From an uncultured Lachnospiraceae bacterium (GTDB lineage: Bacteria > Bacillota > Clostridia > Lachnospirales > Lachnospiraceae), in assembly GCA_945787565.1 (NCBI GenBank), contig CALZIE010000007.1, forward strand, positions 1-41,395: DNA of 41,395 nucleotides, read 5' to 3'. Shown in pieces: positions 9,840 to 17,928 of this stretch (its first letter is position 1; the number at the start of each line of letters is the position of its first letter). The notes under the pieces were generated by a model. It made no database searches. It saw only the letters and a program-made list of their open reading frames with translations, and was not told the DNA's origin. Made by a program: the position numbers and the translations under genes.

Positions 9840-9858
9840 CTCTTTCCCCCCTTTTTCC

Positions 9859-10101
9859 CTATGCTCTCTTGACAGCCTCAATGCACTCTGCCACTTCAAT
9901 ACACTCCGCAATATCTTTTCCTATTGCAAGCCTAGTCCCTCTTACATTAAATATGACTGACCCAGACTTCTTAGAATTCAGCACTTCAATTCTTGTTCCG
10001 TCCGTAAGGCCTAATGCCTGCAGCCTCATCTTTGTACTCTGTTCTAGCTCCATAGTGCATACAGAGTAACTATAACCTTTCTTTCCATCCCTTAATGTCA
10101 T
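9859..10101 (-). CDS. feoA: Ferrous iron transport protein A
   Basis: FeoA is a small cytoplasmic SH3-like protein needed for FeoB activity. The 80-residue product has the family pattern: MTLRDGKKG at the N-terminus, the central LQALGLTDGTRIEVLNSKKSG region, and RGTRLAIGKDIAECIEV at the end. The ATG at 10101 is preferred to a GTG nine bp upstream, because the AAGGTGAGG ribosome binding site covers that GTG. The C-terminus holds a small imperfect tandem repeat (AECIEV/AECIEA) that also appears at DNA level as two 18-nt copies. It is the first gene of the feoA-feoB-Cys-rich peptide operon, about 108 bp downstream of a Fur-like operator. Confidence 0.95.
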   Translation of the reverse strand: MTLRDGKKGYSYSVCTMELEQSTKMRLQALGLTDGTRIEVLNSKKSGSVIFNVRGTRLAIGKDIAECIEVAECIEAVKRA

Positions 10102-10208
10102 ATTCCTCACCTTTTCTATTTTTGTATTTATTTCTTTTTCGAATTAAATCGTGTCTTCCCCTTTAACACTCTATTTTATGCTTATTTTCAGTAATCTCAT
10201 TCAAAATC

Positions 10209-10247
10209 ACAACCTGTAATTGATAATTATTATCAATTACAGGTTGT
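10209..10247 (-). promoter_or_regulatory. Fur-type operator of the feo operon
   Basis: A perfect palindrome with 19-nt arms around one base. Its centre reads TGATAATTATTATCA, the core of the Fur box known from many bacteria. It starts directly beside the -10 hexamer (10248-10253) and covers the expected transcription start, so iron-loaded Fur would block initiation. The perfect symmetry beyond the usual 19 bp may allow two overlapping dimers, or a hairpin at the mRNA 5' end. Confidence 0.88.
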
Positions 10248-10276
10248 ATTATAGTCCTACCTTTTCAAATTGTCAA
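10248..10276 (-). promoter_or_regulatory. Consensus promoter of the feo operon
   Basis: On the minus strand a perfect TTGACA (10271-10276) is followed after 17 nt by a perfect TATAAT (10248-10253). This is a full sigma-A consensus, implying strong expression when Fur is released. Confidence 0.88.
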
Positions 10277-10349
10277 TACTATGCTCTTATAGTTTTACTA
10301 ACAATTACAAATGAAATGCCATCTCCTCTTTGAGTCTAGATGAAAACCA

Positions 10350-10386
10350 CTCAAAAGGGACAGGAAAATTTCCTGTCCCTTTTGAG
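10350..10386. repeat. 37-nt perfect palindrome
   Basis: Positions 10350-10367 are an exact inverted repeat of 10369-10386 around a single base, with core GGGACAGGAAA. It lies between the DUF2085 gene (end 10400) and the feo promoter. No clear T run follows on either strand, so it may be a REP-like dispersed repeat or a poor terminator. Whether it is repeated elsewhere cannot be seen here. Confidence 0.6.
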
Positions 10387-10399
10387 CACATTTTTACTT

Positions 10400-10804
10400 T
10401 TACATTTTTCTATTATAATTGTGCCTTCCTGTCTGCTTTCGCTTTTGAACAACACATCTTATTATCTCAATCTGGATGGACATTAGCCCAAATCCGCCTA
10501 TAAGTCCTGTAAGAAACCTACGCGCATTTGTAGATTCCTTTAACCTTATCTTTTGAATTCCCCAGTCCGCTAACATGAAAAGACATCCTGATAAGGACGT
10601 TTTCTTATGAAATCCGCTTATGTCATATATTGGAACCGCCAACAAATATCCAATTATAACACCGGTACACCTTGCACAAACCGGAAACTGATATCCCCTC
10701 AAAAAAAAGCTCCGCTCTGGCATCTGGTGGCATCCAGTAGATTCTCCCCAAGACATAAGCACTTTCCATGTTGCAAACGCTGAATTCTTTCTGTCTATAT
10801 TCAT
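10400..10804 (-). CDS. DUF2085 family membrane protein
   Basis: The 134-residue protein matches the DUF2085 pattern: a GCHQMPERSFF segment, then PVCARCTGVIIGYLL, followed by hydrophobic helices. The conserved Cys/His residues suggest metal or redox binding at a membrane; the function is not known. The frame is open further upstream, but the first good start is the ATG pair at 10807/10804, directly after the stop of the zinc-ribbon gene. The GGAG there fits the second ATG best, so 10804 is used. The tight spacing suggests translational coupling to the zinc-ribbon gene. An overlapping 95-codon frame on the same strand is a shadow. Confidence 0.8.
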   Translation of the reverse strand: MNIDRKNSAFATWKVLMSWGESTGCHQMPERSFFLRGYQFPVCARCTGVIIGYLLAVPIYDISGFHKKTSLSGCLFMLADWGIQKIRLKESTNARRFLTGLIGGFGLMSIQIEIIRCVVQKRKQTGRHNYNRKM

Positions 10805-10812
10805 CATACTCC

Positions 10813-11025
10813 CTAAGCTCGGAACTTTCTTCCGTAATTTTGGCACACGAAATATGCTTTTTGTACCGTATGGCCCTCTCCCATACCGCACAAACCACAC
10901 ATCCAGCCAATAGGCCCCATCAAAATATAACCGCAGCACCCCTTAAAAAATCCAAATCCTTTCTGATGCGTCTCGGATTCCTCAATAATCACACAACGGT
11001 CATCTCCACAACTTGGACATCTCAT
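10813..11025 (-). CDS. Small zinc-ribbon protein with Gly/Cys-rich centre
   Basis: The 70-residue protein begins with MRCPSCGDDRC and has a second cluster, GCCGYILMGPIGWMCGLCG, of small and hydrophobic residues. It ends with a CQNYGRKFRA segment. Two CxxC-type knuckles and the central glycine-rich segment suggest a zinc-binding protein that may touch the membrane. The last knuckle reads C-x2-Y where related proteins usually have C-x2-C. AAAGGAG stands 9 nt before the ATG at 11025. It is followed by the DUF2085 gene with essentially no gap, so the two likely work together. The function is unknown. Confidence 0.8.
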   Translation of the reverse strand: MRCPSCGDDRCVIIEESETHQKGFGFFKGCCGYILMGPIGWMCGLCGMGEGHTVQKAYFVCQNYGRKFRA

Positions 11026-11071
11026 AACTGCCCTCTCCTTTCATTCTCACAAACCGATCATGAACAACGAT

Positions 11072-11100
11072 AGTGTAACATAGGTGCTCTCTGAAATCAA
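11072..11100 (-). promoter_or_regulatory. Promoter of the zinc-ribbon/DUF2085 pair
   Basis: On the minus strand TTGATT (11095-11100) and TACACT (11072-11077) are 17 nt apart, about 47 bp before the zinc-ribbon start codon. It is a moderate match to the sigma-A consensus. Confidence 0.5.
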
Positions 11101-11486
11101 CGAATCCGAAGTTTTCTAATAAACACCTAGGTGATTTCTAATCAATTTCTCATTTTTTAATTTTATAATAGTTCTTTTTGTTCCTTTTTTCATATTTTTT
11201 CCTTGTGTATTAACTCTTTTTCTTCTTTTTTGCTTACTGTTTAGACCATTTTAAATTAATAATTCCTATAACTTAAAAAATAATCACGGAGTAATTCTAG
11301 CATAAGCAGCAAACTGACCTAGCCACTAAAGTTTACCGATAAAAACTCTAATAAGCCACTTATGGCTAAAAAAAAACAAGGGCATCTGAAAAAGAAATGC
11401 AAAATGATCCGCATTCTCTTTATCTGCCTTTGTCTTTTTAATAAGGAATTTGTCTTCCCTGTTTTTTCTATGTATGATTGGCTCTG
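11101..11486. other. AT-rich intergenic region, no recognised gene
   Basis: About 390 bp, very AT-rich, with long T runs on the plus strand. It contains a CACCTAGGTG palindrome near 11126 and the terminator of the response regulator gene. A 25-codon minus-strand frame (11116-11193) with AAGGA before its ATG is Lys/Arg-rich and not convincing. Nothing else was recognised. Confidence 0.5.
11389..11417 (-). terminator. Probable terminator of the response regulator gene
   Basis: On the minus strand AGAATGC (11411-11417) pairs with GCATTTCT (11393-11400) with one bulge, followed by five T (11389-11393). It lies 70 bp downstream of the regulator stop codon. The stem is short, so this is a moderate call. 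Confidence 0.45.
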
Positions 11487-11888
11487 CTATACTTCTTCAA
11501 GCAATTTTAATTTACGTAACACATTCTCAAACTTCGCAGTATCGATTGGCTTTCCGGCATATGCAACACAGCCTAATTCAAATGCCTTCGTTACATTCCT
11601 TCCCTCACTAAGGGCCGTTGTCATAATTACCTTCGTTTGTGTTTCTTCTGATATTCCTTTTTCTTTCTCGATATCACGGATTGCCTTTAAAGCCTGATAT
11701 CCGTCAAGAACTGGCATCATAATATCAAGACATACTAAGTCATAGCCTTCATTCATCTCAAGAGCCATTGTAAATGCTTCTACTGCCTCCATGCCATCTA
11801 CTGTAACATCACATTCACCGTACTTTGAAAGAAAACGTAACATAAATTTACGACTTGCAAAATCGTCTTCCGCTATCAGTATCTTCAC
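11487..11888 (-). CDS. Single-domain response regulator (CheY-like receiver)
   Basis: The 133-residue protein is a receiver domain only, with no output domain. It has the acidic pair D8-D9, the phospho-acceptor D55 in LVCLDIMMP, the T90/T91 switch region in IMTTALSEG, and K113 in AGKPID. Such proteins relay phosphoryl groups or act by protein contact. No histidine kinase or chemotaxis gene is nearby, so its partner is unknown. The start is taken as GTG 11888, because GGAGGAGG stands 5 nt before it; the in-frame TTG further upstream overlaps that ribosome binding site. It stands alone between non-coding stretches. Confidence 0.88.
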   Translation of the reverse strand: MKILIAEDDFASRKFMLRFLSKYGECDVTVDGMEAVEAFTMALEMNEGYDLVCLDIMMPVLDGYQALKAIRDIEKEKGISEETQTKVIMTTALSEGRNVTKAFELGCVAYAGKPIDTAKFENVLRKLKLLEEV

Positions 11889-12062
11889 TTTTTCCTCCTC
11901 CAATTCTAATGATTCCTAGAATTTAGATTATTTTTCTTCCTACTTCTGAATAGTATACACTATTTTTTACATTTAATCCAGTGCTTTTCCTTAATTTGTA
12001 TGCTTTTTTGTGAATTCAATATTTATTTCACACATTTTGGCGTACGAAAGGATACCGATCGC

Positions 12063-13142
12063 CTACCCCTTCTTAGCTACGAAAGGATTCTGAAAATATG
12101 CTGTTAAAAATCCCAAAAATACCTGCATCTGTTCCTTGGTTCCAATTGTAACCCGAAGATAATCGTCGATGACTGGCTTATTAAAATAGCGTACAAATAT
12201 ATTCTCACCACGAAGTGCTTCAAACAATTCCTTTGCTTTTATCTTCTCATGATGAATAAATAAGAAATTGGTCTTGGAATCCAATACTTTAAATCCCATT
12301 TGTTCAAGTTCTGCACGTACATATTCCCTTGTATCCATAATACGCTTTATATTATTCTTAAAATAGGCTACGTCCTTTACTGCTGCTGCCCCCAAAAGAA
12401 TAGCTGCCGTACTCATAGTATAGGAATTATAGGCATTCTTAACATTCATAAGCGCTTCTATTAACTCTTCATTTCCCATCGCATAGCCAATCCGCATGCC
12501 AGCTAAGGAACGGGACTTTGAAAATGTCTGCACGACTAAAAGATTGTCATATTTCTCAATAAGGGGAAGAGCGGTCTCTGCTCCAAAATCAATATAGGCT
12601 TCATCCACAATAACCACAGAGTCCTTATTATGAATCAGGATATCCTCAATAAAATCACGACCTACACAAAGAGAGGTCGGAGCATTTGGATTTGCAATCA
12701 CAATGCCCCCATTCTCTTCATAATAGCCTTCTTTGTGGAGTTTAAAATCCTCTCCTACCGCAACCGTCTTATAAGGAATTCGATAAAGATTTGCCCAGAC
12801 GTCGTAAAAGGAATAGGTAATGTCTGCAAATAATACTGGCTTATCCGAATGAAAGAATGTAAGGAATGCCATGGCTAACACATCATCAGATCCGACTCCA
12901 ACAAAAATCTGATTTTTCTTAACATTATAGTACTCTGCTAAAGCGCTGACTAATATATCTGAAGTTGTGTCCGGATAAAGCCGCAGCTTTTCCGTATTCA
13001 TGTTTTTTAGCGCTTCCGTCACAAGGGGTGACGGCGGAAACGGATTCTCGTTTGTATTAAGCTTTATCATATGTTCAAACTGTGGCTGTTCTCCAGCCAC
13101 ATAAGGTTCAACCATCCGAATATTCTTCTTCCATTCTTTCAT
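12063..13142 (-). CDS. hisC: Histidinol-phosphate aminotransferase
   Basis: HisC converts imidazole-acetol phosphate and glutamate to histidinol phosphate in histidine synthesis, and in some bacteria also transaminates aromatic keto acids. The 359-residue fold-type I PLP enzyme has the LNTNENPFPPSP N-terminal motif, a NPNAPT segment (151-156), VDEAYIDFG, and the PLP-binding K209 in TFSKSRSLAGMRIG. AAGGAAGG precedes the ATG by 6 nt. It begins 20 bp after the preceding aminotransferase gene, so the two form an operon. No other his gene is in the window, so a broader aromatic role is possible. Confidence 0.9.
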   Translation of the reverse strand: MKEWKKNIRMVEPYVAGEQPQFEHMIKLNTNENPFPPSPLVTEALKNMNTEKLRLYPDTTSDILVSALAEYYNVKKNQIFVGVGSDDVLAMAFLTFFHSDKPVLFADITYSFYDVWANLYRIPYKTVAVGEDFKLHKEGYYEENGGIVIANPNAPTSLCVGRDFIEDILIHNKDSVVIVDEAYIDFGAETALPLIEKYDNLLVVQTFSKSRSLAGMRIGYAMGNEELIEALMNVKNAYNSYTMSTAAILLGAAAVKDVAYFKNNIKRIMDTREYVRAELEQMGFKVLDSKTNFLFIHHEKIKAKELFEALRGENIFVRYFNKPVIDDYLRVTIGTKEQMQVFLGFLTAYFQNPFVAKKG

Positions 13143-13162
13143 TCTGCGCCTTCCTTCCTGGT

Positions 13163-14350
13163 CTAGCCGCGATATTCCTGTGCTAACGCCTCAAATCCTT
13201 TAAGACTGCGTTTAATCATGTCATAATCCACGCAGTATGCAATACGGCAATATCCCGGGCAGGCAAATGCAGATCCCGGAACTAGTAACAGATTATATTT
13301 CTTTGCACGTTTTACAAATTCTTTATCATCTTCTTCTAATGTCTTAACAAACAGATAGAATGCCCCTTCCGGCTTAATGCACTCATATCCATAGGAAGAA
13401 AGCGCATCATATAACAGCTCTCGGTTTCTGTTATAAACCTCAATTTCTACTTTTGCATCCAAACATCTTGCAATTACTCGCTGCATTAAAGATGGAGCAT
13501 TCACATATCCTAAGATACGATTTGCCACATTGGCTGCCGCCTTAATATCCTCTGCATCATCTAATTCATCTGGAAGAACTAAATAGCCGATTCGCTCTCC
13601 TGGAAGGGATAACGATTTGCTGTAAGAATATCCGACGATCGTATTGTCATAATATTTGGTGATATAAGGAACTTCCACACCGTCATAAGCAAGCTCGCGA
13701 TATGGTTCATCTGATATAATATAAATAGATGTGTGAAGCTCTTCTTGTTTCTCACTTAAGATTTTTGCTAACTCTTTTATTGTATCTTCCGAATATACCA
13801 CACCAGTTGGATTGTTCGGTGTATTTACGATTACTGCTTTTGTCTTGCTTGTAATCTTCTCTTTTAATTCCTGAAGATTTGGCTGAAAGGTAGCGGTATT
13901 TGGAGAAACAACCTTAAGAACTCCGTCCACATTAGCCACATAGTTATTATATTCACCAAAGTAAGGGGCAAACGCGATTACTTCATCACCAGGATTGATT
14001 AATGTCTTTAGGATTACACTCATACCGCCTGCTGCACCTACTGTCATTACAATATTGTCTTCTTTAAATGAGGTGCCATGCTTTTTATTAATAGATGTCG
14101 CTACTGCCATGCGTACATCTTCATATCCTGAATTGCTCATATATCCGTGAACAAGATTTGCATCTTCGTTATTTACAATATCAAGAATTGCATCTTTTAC
14201 TTCTTTTGGTGGTTCCACACTTGGATTGCCAAGACTGAAATCATACACATTCTCAGCGCCGAACTCTTTCGCCATCTTCTTTCCTTCCTCAAACATTGCT
14301 CGAATGATGGAGCTATTCTTTACAAGGGAAACCATTTTTTCTGATATCAT
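13163..14350 (-). CDS. PLP-dependent aminotransferase, aspartate aminotransferase family
   Basis: This class I aminotransferase probably moves amino groups between aspartate or aromatic amino acids and 2-oxoglutarate; the substrate is not certain. The 395-residue product has the NTPNNPTG segment, ISDEPYRELAYDG, and the PLP lysine K245 in SYSKSLSLPGERIGY. The start is placed at ATG 14350 (MISEKMV), behind AAAGGA with a 12-nt spacer. Upstream in-frame candidates overlap that ribosome binding site. A promoter is seen 34 bp upstream, and hisC follows after 20 bp. Confidence 0.9.
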   Translation of the reverse strand: MISEKMVSLVKNSSIIRAMFEEGKKMAKEFGAENVYDFSLGNPSVEPPKEVKDAILDIVNNEDANLVHGYMSNSGYEDVRMAVATSINKKHGTSFKEDNIVMTVGAAGGMSVILKTLINPGDEVIAFAPYFGEYNNYVANVDGVLKVVSPNTATFQPNLQELKEKITSKTKAVIVNTPNNPTGVVYSEDTIKELAKILSEKQEELHTSIYIISDEPYRELAYDGVEVPYITKYYDNTIVGYSYSKSLSLPGERIGYLVLPDELDDAEDIKAAANVANRILGYVNAPSLMQRVIARCLDAKVEIEVYNRNRELLYDALSSYGYECIKPEGAFYLFVKTLEEDDKEFVKRAKKYNLLLVPGSAFACPGYCRIAYCVDYDMIKRSLKGFEALAQEYRG

Positions 14351-14383
14351 GTGATTTACCATTCCTTTCACGTATTTTCTATA

Positions 14384-14412
14384 ATATTACATACTCTTTT
14401 TCTGATTGTAAA
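14384..14412 (-). promoter_or_regulatory. Promoter of the aminotransferase pair
   Basis: On the minus strand TTTACA (14407-14412) and TAATAT (14384-14389) are 17 nt apart, just upstream of the aminotransferase start. It lies in the 109-bp gap after livF, so the two aminotransferases need not depend on read-through from the liv genes. Confidence 0.6.
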
Positions 14413-14459
14413 GCAGAAATGGCAAATCTGGATTTTTTATGCTCTTATTATTTTATCCA

Positions 14460-15170
14460 CTATTCGCCTAAATACGCTTTTCGCACGGATTCATCTTCCT
14501 TTAGTTCATCCGCGGTCCCGCTTAAAACGATATTGCCGGTTTCTAGTACATAGCCTCGGTCTGCAATGGAGAGAGCTTTTTTCGCATTCTGCTCTACTAA
14601 AAGTACGGTTGTTCCTGCAGCACTGATTTCCTTGATAATCGTAAAAATCTCAGAAACTAAAATCGGTGACAGCCCCATAGATGGCTCATCTAAGAGCATG
14701 ATCTTCGGGTGAGACATTAATGCCCTTCCCATGGCAAGCATCTGCTGCTCGCCTCCTGACAAGGTCCCTGCAATCTGCTTTGCCCTCTCCTTAAGTCTTG
14801 GAAAACGCTCATACACATATGCTATGGTCTCTTCTGTCTCTTTTCGGTTCTTTCTTATATACGCGCCCATTAACAAATTCTCATAGACGGTCATCTCCGA
14901 AAAAATTCTTCTTCCCTCCGGAACATGAGCGATGCCAAGCGTCACAATCTTATGAGCCGGTATCCTCGTTAATTCCTGGCCTAAAAACTGTATGGAGCCT
15001 TTCCTTGCAGGAACAAGCCCGGTAATGGTATGTAATGTGGTTGTTTTCCCAGCTCCATTCGCTCCAATTAGCGCGATGACCTCTCCGGCTTCTACCTCAA
15101 AGGAGATTCCTTTTATCGCCCGAATGGCTCCATAGTATACTTCCAGATCCTTTATCTCTAACATTGCCAT
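14460..15170 (-). CDS. livF: Branched-chain amino acid ABC transporter, ATPase LivF
   Basis: This is one of the two ATPases that power leucine/isoleucine/valine uptake. The 236-residue protein has Walker A GANGAGKT (36-43), the Q-loop, signature LSGGEQQMLAMGRAL and Walker B IMLLDEPSMGLSP, typical of LivF. The start is at ATG 15170, 8 nt after GGAGG; the longer open frame upstream would overlap livG and lacks a site. It is the last gene of livH-livM-livG-livF. The gap to livG is 17 bp. Confidence 0.95.
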   Translation of the reverse strand: MAMLEIKDLEVYYGAIRAIKGISFEVEAGEVIALIGANGAGKTTTLHTITGLVPARKGSIQFLGQELTRIPAHKIVTLGIAHVPEGRRIFSEMTVYENLLMGAYIRKNRKETEETIAYVYERFPRLKERAKQIAGTLSGGEQQMLAMGRALMSHPKIMLLDEPSMGLSPILVSEIFTIIKEISAAGTTVLLVEQNAKKALSIADRGYVLETGNIVLSGTADELKEDESVRKAYLGE

Positions 15171-15187
15171 AAACGCAACCTCCAAAC

Positions 15188-15946
15188 TCACTCACCAAGG
15201 TAGGCTGTCACTACTTCGGGGTTTTTTAGTACTTCTTCCGGAATACCGCTTGCTAATTCCGTTCCAAAGTTTAATACAAGCAGTTTCTCACAGATGCCAG
15301 AAACCAGTTTCATATCATGTTCAATCAAAAGGATGGTAATACCATACTGCTTTCTTACAAGCTGAATCGTATCCATCAGTTCCTTTGTCTCATTCGGGTT
15401 CATGCCTGCCGCAGGCTCATCTAGCAAAAGGAGCTGGGGATTTGTTGCAAGCGCTCTTGCAATCTCTAACTTTCTCTGCTTTCCATATGGCAGGTTCACT
15501 GCTAACACATCTTTTTCTTCACTAAGATGAAATACCTCTAAAATCTTTGCTGCTTGTTTTCTTACTTCCTCCTCCGCTGCCCGATATCGTTTCGTATGCA
15601 ACATGCCATCTAATAAGGAATACGTTACCTGATTATGAAATGCCACCATGACATTTTCAAGCACCGTCATCTTTTTAAACAGACGAATATTCTGAAATGT
15701 CCTTGCCACCCCGCTTCTACAGATTTGTGCAGGTGACTTTCCTTCTAATTTATTTCCATTTAATAAGATGGTACCGCAAGTAGGCTGATACACGCCGGTC
15801 AGGAGATTAAATATCGTAGTCTTACCTGCCCCGTTCGGGCCGATTAATCCAAACAGCTCCCCTTTTTCAATCGACAGATTCACATGCTCTACGGCCTTTA
15901 ATCCTCCGAATGAAATGCCTAGATCCTTTACATCAAGTAATGCCAT
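15188..15946 (-). CDS. livG: Branched-chain amino acid ABC transporter, ATPase LivG
   Basis: The second ATPase of the branched-chain amino acid importer. The 252-residue protein has Walker A GPNGAGKT (36-43), Walker B LLLLDEPAAGMNP, and the LivG-type variant signature LPYGKQRKLEIARAL, in which the usual LSGGQ is replaced. The C-terminus ends in VVTAYLGE, common in this family. AAGGAGG overlaps the end of livM, and only one base separates the livM stop from the livG ATG, so the two are translationally coupled. Confidence 0.95.
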   Translation of the reverse strand: MALLDVKDLGISFGGLKAVEHVNLSIEKGELFGLIGPNGAGKTTIFNLLTGVYQPTCGTILLNGNKLEGKSPAQICRSGVARTFQNIRLFKKMTVLENVMVAFHNQVTYSLLDGMLHTKRYRAAEEEVRKQAAKILEVFHLSEEKDVLAVNLPYGKQRKLEIARALATNPQLLLLDEPAAGMNPNETKELMDTIQLVRKQYGITILLIEHDMKLVSGICEKLLVLNFGTELASGIPEEVLKNPEVVTAYLGE

Positions 15947-15947
15947 C

Positions 15948-16910
15948 TTAGACCGCCTCCTTCTTCTTTAACAGCCTGCTTATCATCTCTTTTCCATTTC
16001 CAGACTTATACACCATGATTACAATCAGGGCAAGTGCATACAGAAGTTTTCTAAGGTCATCCGCCGACCGAAGAACCTCCGGAAGGATTGTTAGCACAGT
16101 GGCTGCAATCACGGAGCCTTTTATGCTTCCCATTCCGCCAAGCACAACGAACACTAAGATATCAATGGATTTATTATAATCAAAGGTATCCGGCTTTAGG
16201 ATGCTGAAATTATGAGCATATAAGACACCTGCCATTCCTGCGAAAAAGGCGGCAATTGCAAATGCCAGTATTTTATATCGAGTAACCTGAACTCCCATGG
16301 CTTCTGCCGCTATGGTATTCTCTCGAATGGATACGATTGCTCTTCCCTGCCTTGAATGTAACAGCCTTCTTGCTACTACGATCGTTACAATGATAACCAG
16401 ATATACCCAGGTATATGTTGTATAGGTCGGTATCTTAGATAATCCTTTTGCGCCTCCTGTCACATCCATGGCATTAATGACAGAGCGTATGATTTCTCCA
16501 AATGCCAGTGTAACAATGGCAAGATAATCCCCTTTCAGCCGTAATACTGGCATTCCAATCAGCACACCGAATATCGCTGCCATAACCCCTCCCAATAGGA
16601 TCGCAATCAAAAAAGCCGGAAATGGTGAAAGCCATGTCACATATTTCGTGAAAATTGCCCCTGTATAGGCGCCGATTGCCATGAATCCCGCATGCCCAAG
16701 GGAAAGTTCTCCTAAAAAACCGGTCGTAATATTAAGGGATACAGCCAGGATAATGTTAATTCCTAGCGGAACAATAAGAGATTTCATCTGTCTGTTCAAA
16801 AGATTTCCCTCTGCTAAAAAAACACAGGCTATATATCCTACAATCATGACTCCGATCATCATAAGTTTTCGGTTTCTGCCCGTCATCTTTTCTCTGATTT
16901 TTTCTATCAT
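15948..16910 (-). CDS. livM: Branched-chain amino acid ABC transporter, permease LivM
   Basis: One of two membrane subunits of the importer. The 320-residue protein is strongly hydrophobic with about eight to ten helices. It carries the conserved LSLGHAGFMAIGAYTGA segment and the GDYLAIVTLAFGEIIR motif of LivM proteins. The C-terminal ALIVIMVYKSG segment precedes a basic tail. The ribosome binding site AGGTGA lies on the livH stop codon, with only 8 bp between the genes. It forms the channel with LivH. Confidence 0.95.
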   Translation of the reverse strand: MIEKIREKMTGRNRKLMMIGVMIVGYIACVFLAEGNLLNRQMKSLIVPLGINIILAVSLNITTGFLGELSLGHAGFMAIGAYTGAIFTKYVTWLSPFPAFLIAILLGGVMAAIFGVLIGMPVLRLKGDYLAIVTLAFGEIIRSVINAMDVTGGAKGLSKIPTYTTYTWVYLVIIVTIVVARRLLHSRQGRAIVSIRENTIAAEAMGVQVTRYKILAFAIAAFFAGMAGVLYAHNFSILKPDTFDYNKSIDILVFVVLGGMGSIKGSVIAATVLTILPEVLRSADDLRKLLYALALIVIMVYKSGNGKEMISRLLKKKEAV

Positions 16911-16918
16911 AGATTCAC

Positions 16919-17797
16919 CTACACTTTCTCAATCCGGTTCTTTCCTAAAAGACCTGACGGCTTTAGAAGAAGAACAAGGACAAGCACGCTAAATACAATG
17001 GCATCTGCAAGTTCAGAAGATATATACGCTTTGGATATGCTTTCAATAACACCTAATAAAATGCCACCAAGCATTGCTCCCGGAACCGACCCGATTCCTC
17101 CAAATACAGCCGCTACAAACGCCTTGATGCCAGGAAGTGCTCCAAGTGTTGGCTGCAGTGTCTGATACTGACACACATAAAGAATGCCGGCTACTGCTCC
17201 AAGTGCAGAACCGATGGCAAATACCATAGAGATGGTGCGGTTCACATCGATTCCCATAAGCTCAGCCGCCTGTCTGTCTTCCGAAACAGCCCGCATCGCT
17301 CTTCCCGCTTTTGTATAGCGGATAAATAAAGTTAAAAAAATCATAATCAGCGTTGTAACAAGGAATGTAATAATAGAAATGCCAGCAATGGTAATGGATC
17401 CGATTTTCACCGGTGCTAACTTAATAATGGACTTAAAAGGAATTGGGTTGGCTTTAAAGATAAGTAAGGCCAGACTCTGAAGAAGAAAACTCATGCCGAT
17501 TGCTGTAATTAATACAGCGAGTGGCGGTGCATTCCGTAATGGCTTATATGCTACTTTCTCCATGGTAATTCCAAGAAGAGCACAGACCAGAATGGAAAGC
17601 AGGATAGATAGGATCACTGGAATATGTAATAAAGAGATAAACACATAGAGGGAATATGCCCCTACCATAATAATATCTCCATGTGCGAAATTAATCATTT
17701 TCGCAATTCCATACACCATCGTATATCCAAGGGCTATTAATGCATATATGCTTCCGGTTCGAAGACCGTTTATAATCTGTTCAATAACACTCTCCAT
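16919..17797 (-). CDS. livH: Branched-chain amino acid ABC transporter, permease LivH
   Basis: The partner membrane subunit of LivM. The 292-residue protein has multiple helices and the LivH hallmark ALGYTMVYGIAKMINFAHGD near the N-terminus, plus GIKAFVAAVFGGIGSVPGA near the C-terminus. AAAGG lies 10 nt before the ATG. It opens the livHMGF cluster and is separated from the binding-protein gene livJ by 202 bp containing a terminator-like hairpin. This would let the binding protein be made in excess over the membrane parts, a known arrangement for ABC importers. Confidence 0.95.
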   Translation of the reverse strand: MESVIEQIINGLRTGSIYALIALGYTMVYGIAKMINFAHGDIIMVGAYSLYVFISLLHIPVILSILLSILVCALLGITMEKVAYKPLRNAPPLAVLITAIGMSFLLQSLALLIFKANPIPFKSIIKLAPVKIGSITIAGISIITFLVTTLIMIFLTLFIRYTKAGRAMRAVSEDRQAAELMGIDVNRTISMVFAIGSALGAVAGILYVCQYQTLQPTLGALPGIKAFVAAVFGGIGSVPGAMLGGILLGVIESISKAYISSELADAIVFSVLVLVLLLKPSGLLGKNRIEKV

Positions 17798-17890
17798 ATG
17801 TGATTTACCTTTCTGTAATTTTTATACGATAAAATACAGCAGAATGTGCTGCTAAAGATATTTCCTAGATGATATGAAAGCTAAAAAGGG

Positions 17891-17928
17891 AAAAACATCT
17901 CCGGACTGGTGAATCCGGAAATGTTTTC
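17891..17928 (-). terminator. Terminator/attenuator between livJ and livH
   Basis: On the minus strand AACATTTCCGGA (17914-17925) pairs with TCCGGAGATGTT (17894-17905), one pair being U-G. An 8-nt loop separates the arms and a T run follows (17891-17895). It stands about 70 bp after the livJ stop and likely allows only partial read-through into livHMGF. Confidence 0.75.

Noticed and set aside
10623..10910. 95-codon frame overlapping the DUF2085 and zinc-ribbon genes
   Set aside because: Both overlapped genes show clear family motifs and good starts, so this frame is a shadow.
11116..11193. 25-codon Lys-rich minus-strand frame with AAGGA before ATG
   Set aside because: It lies in extremely AT-rich sequence where Lys-rich frames arise by chance, and nothing supports expression.
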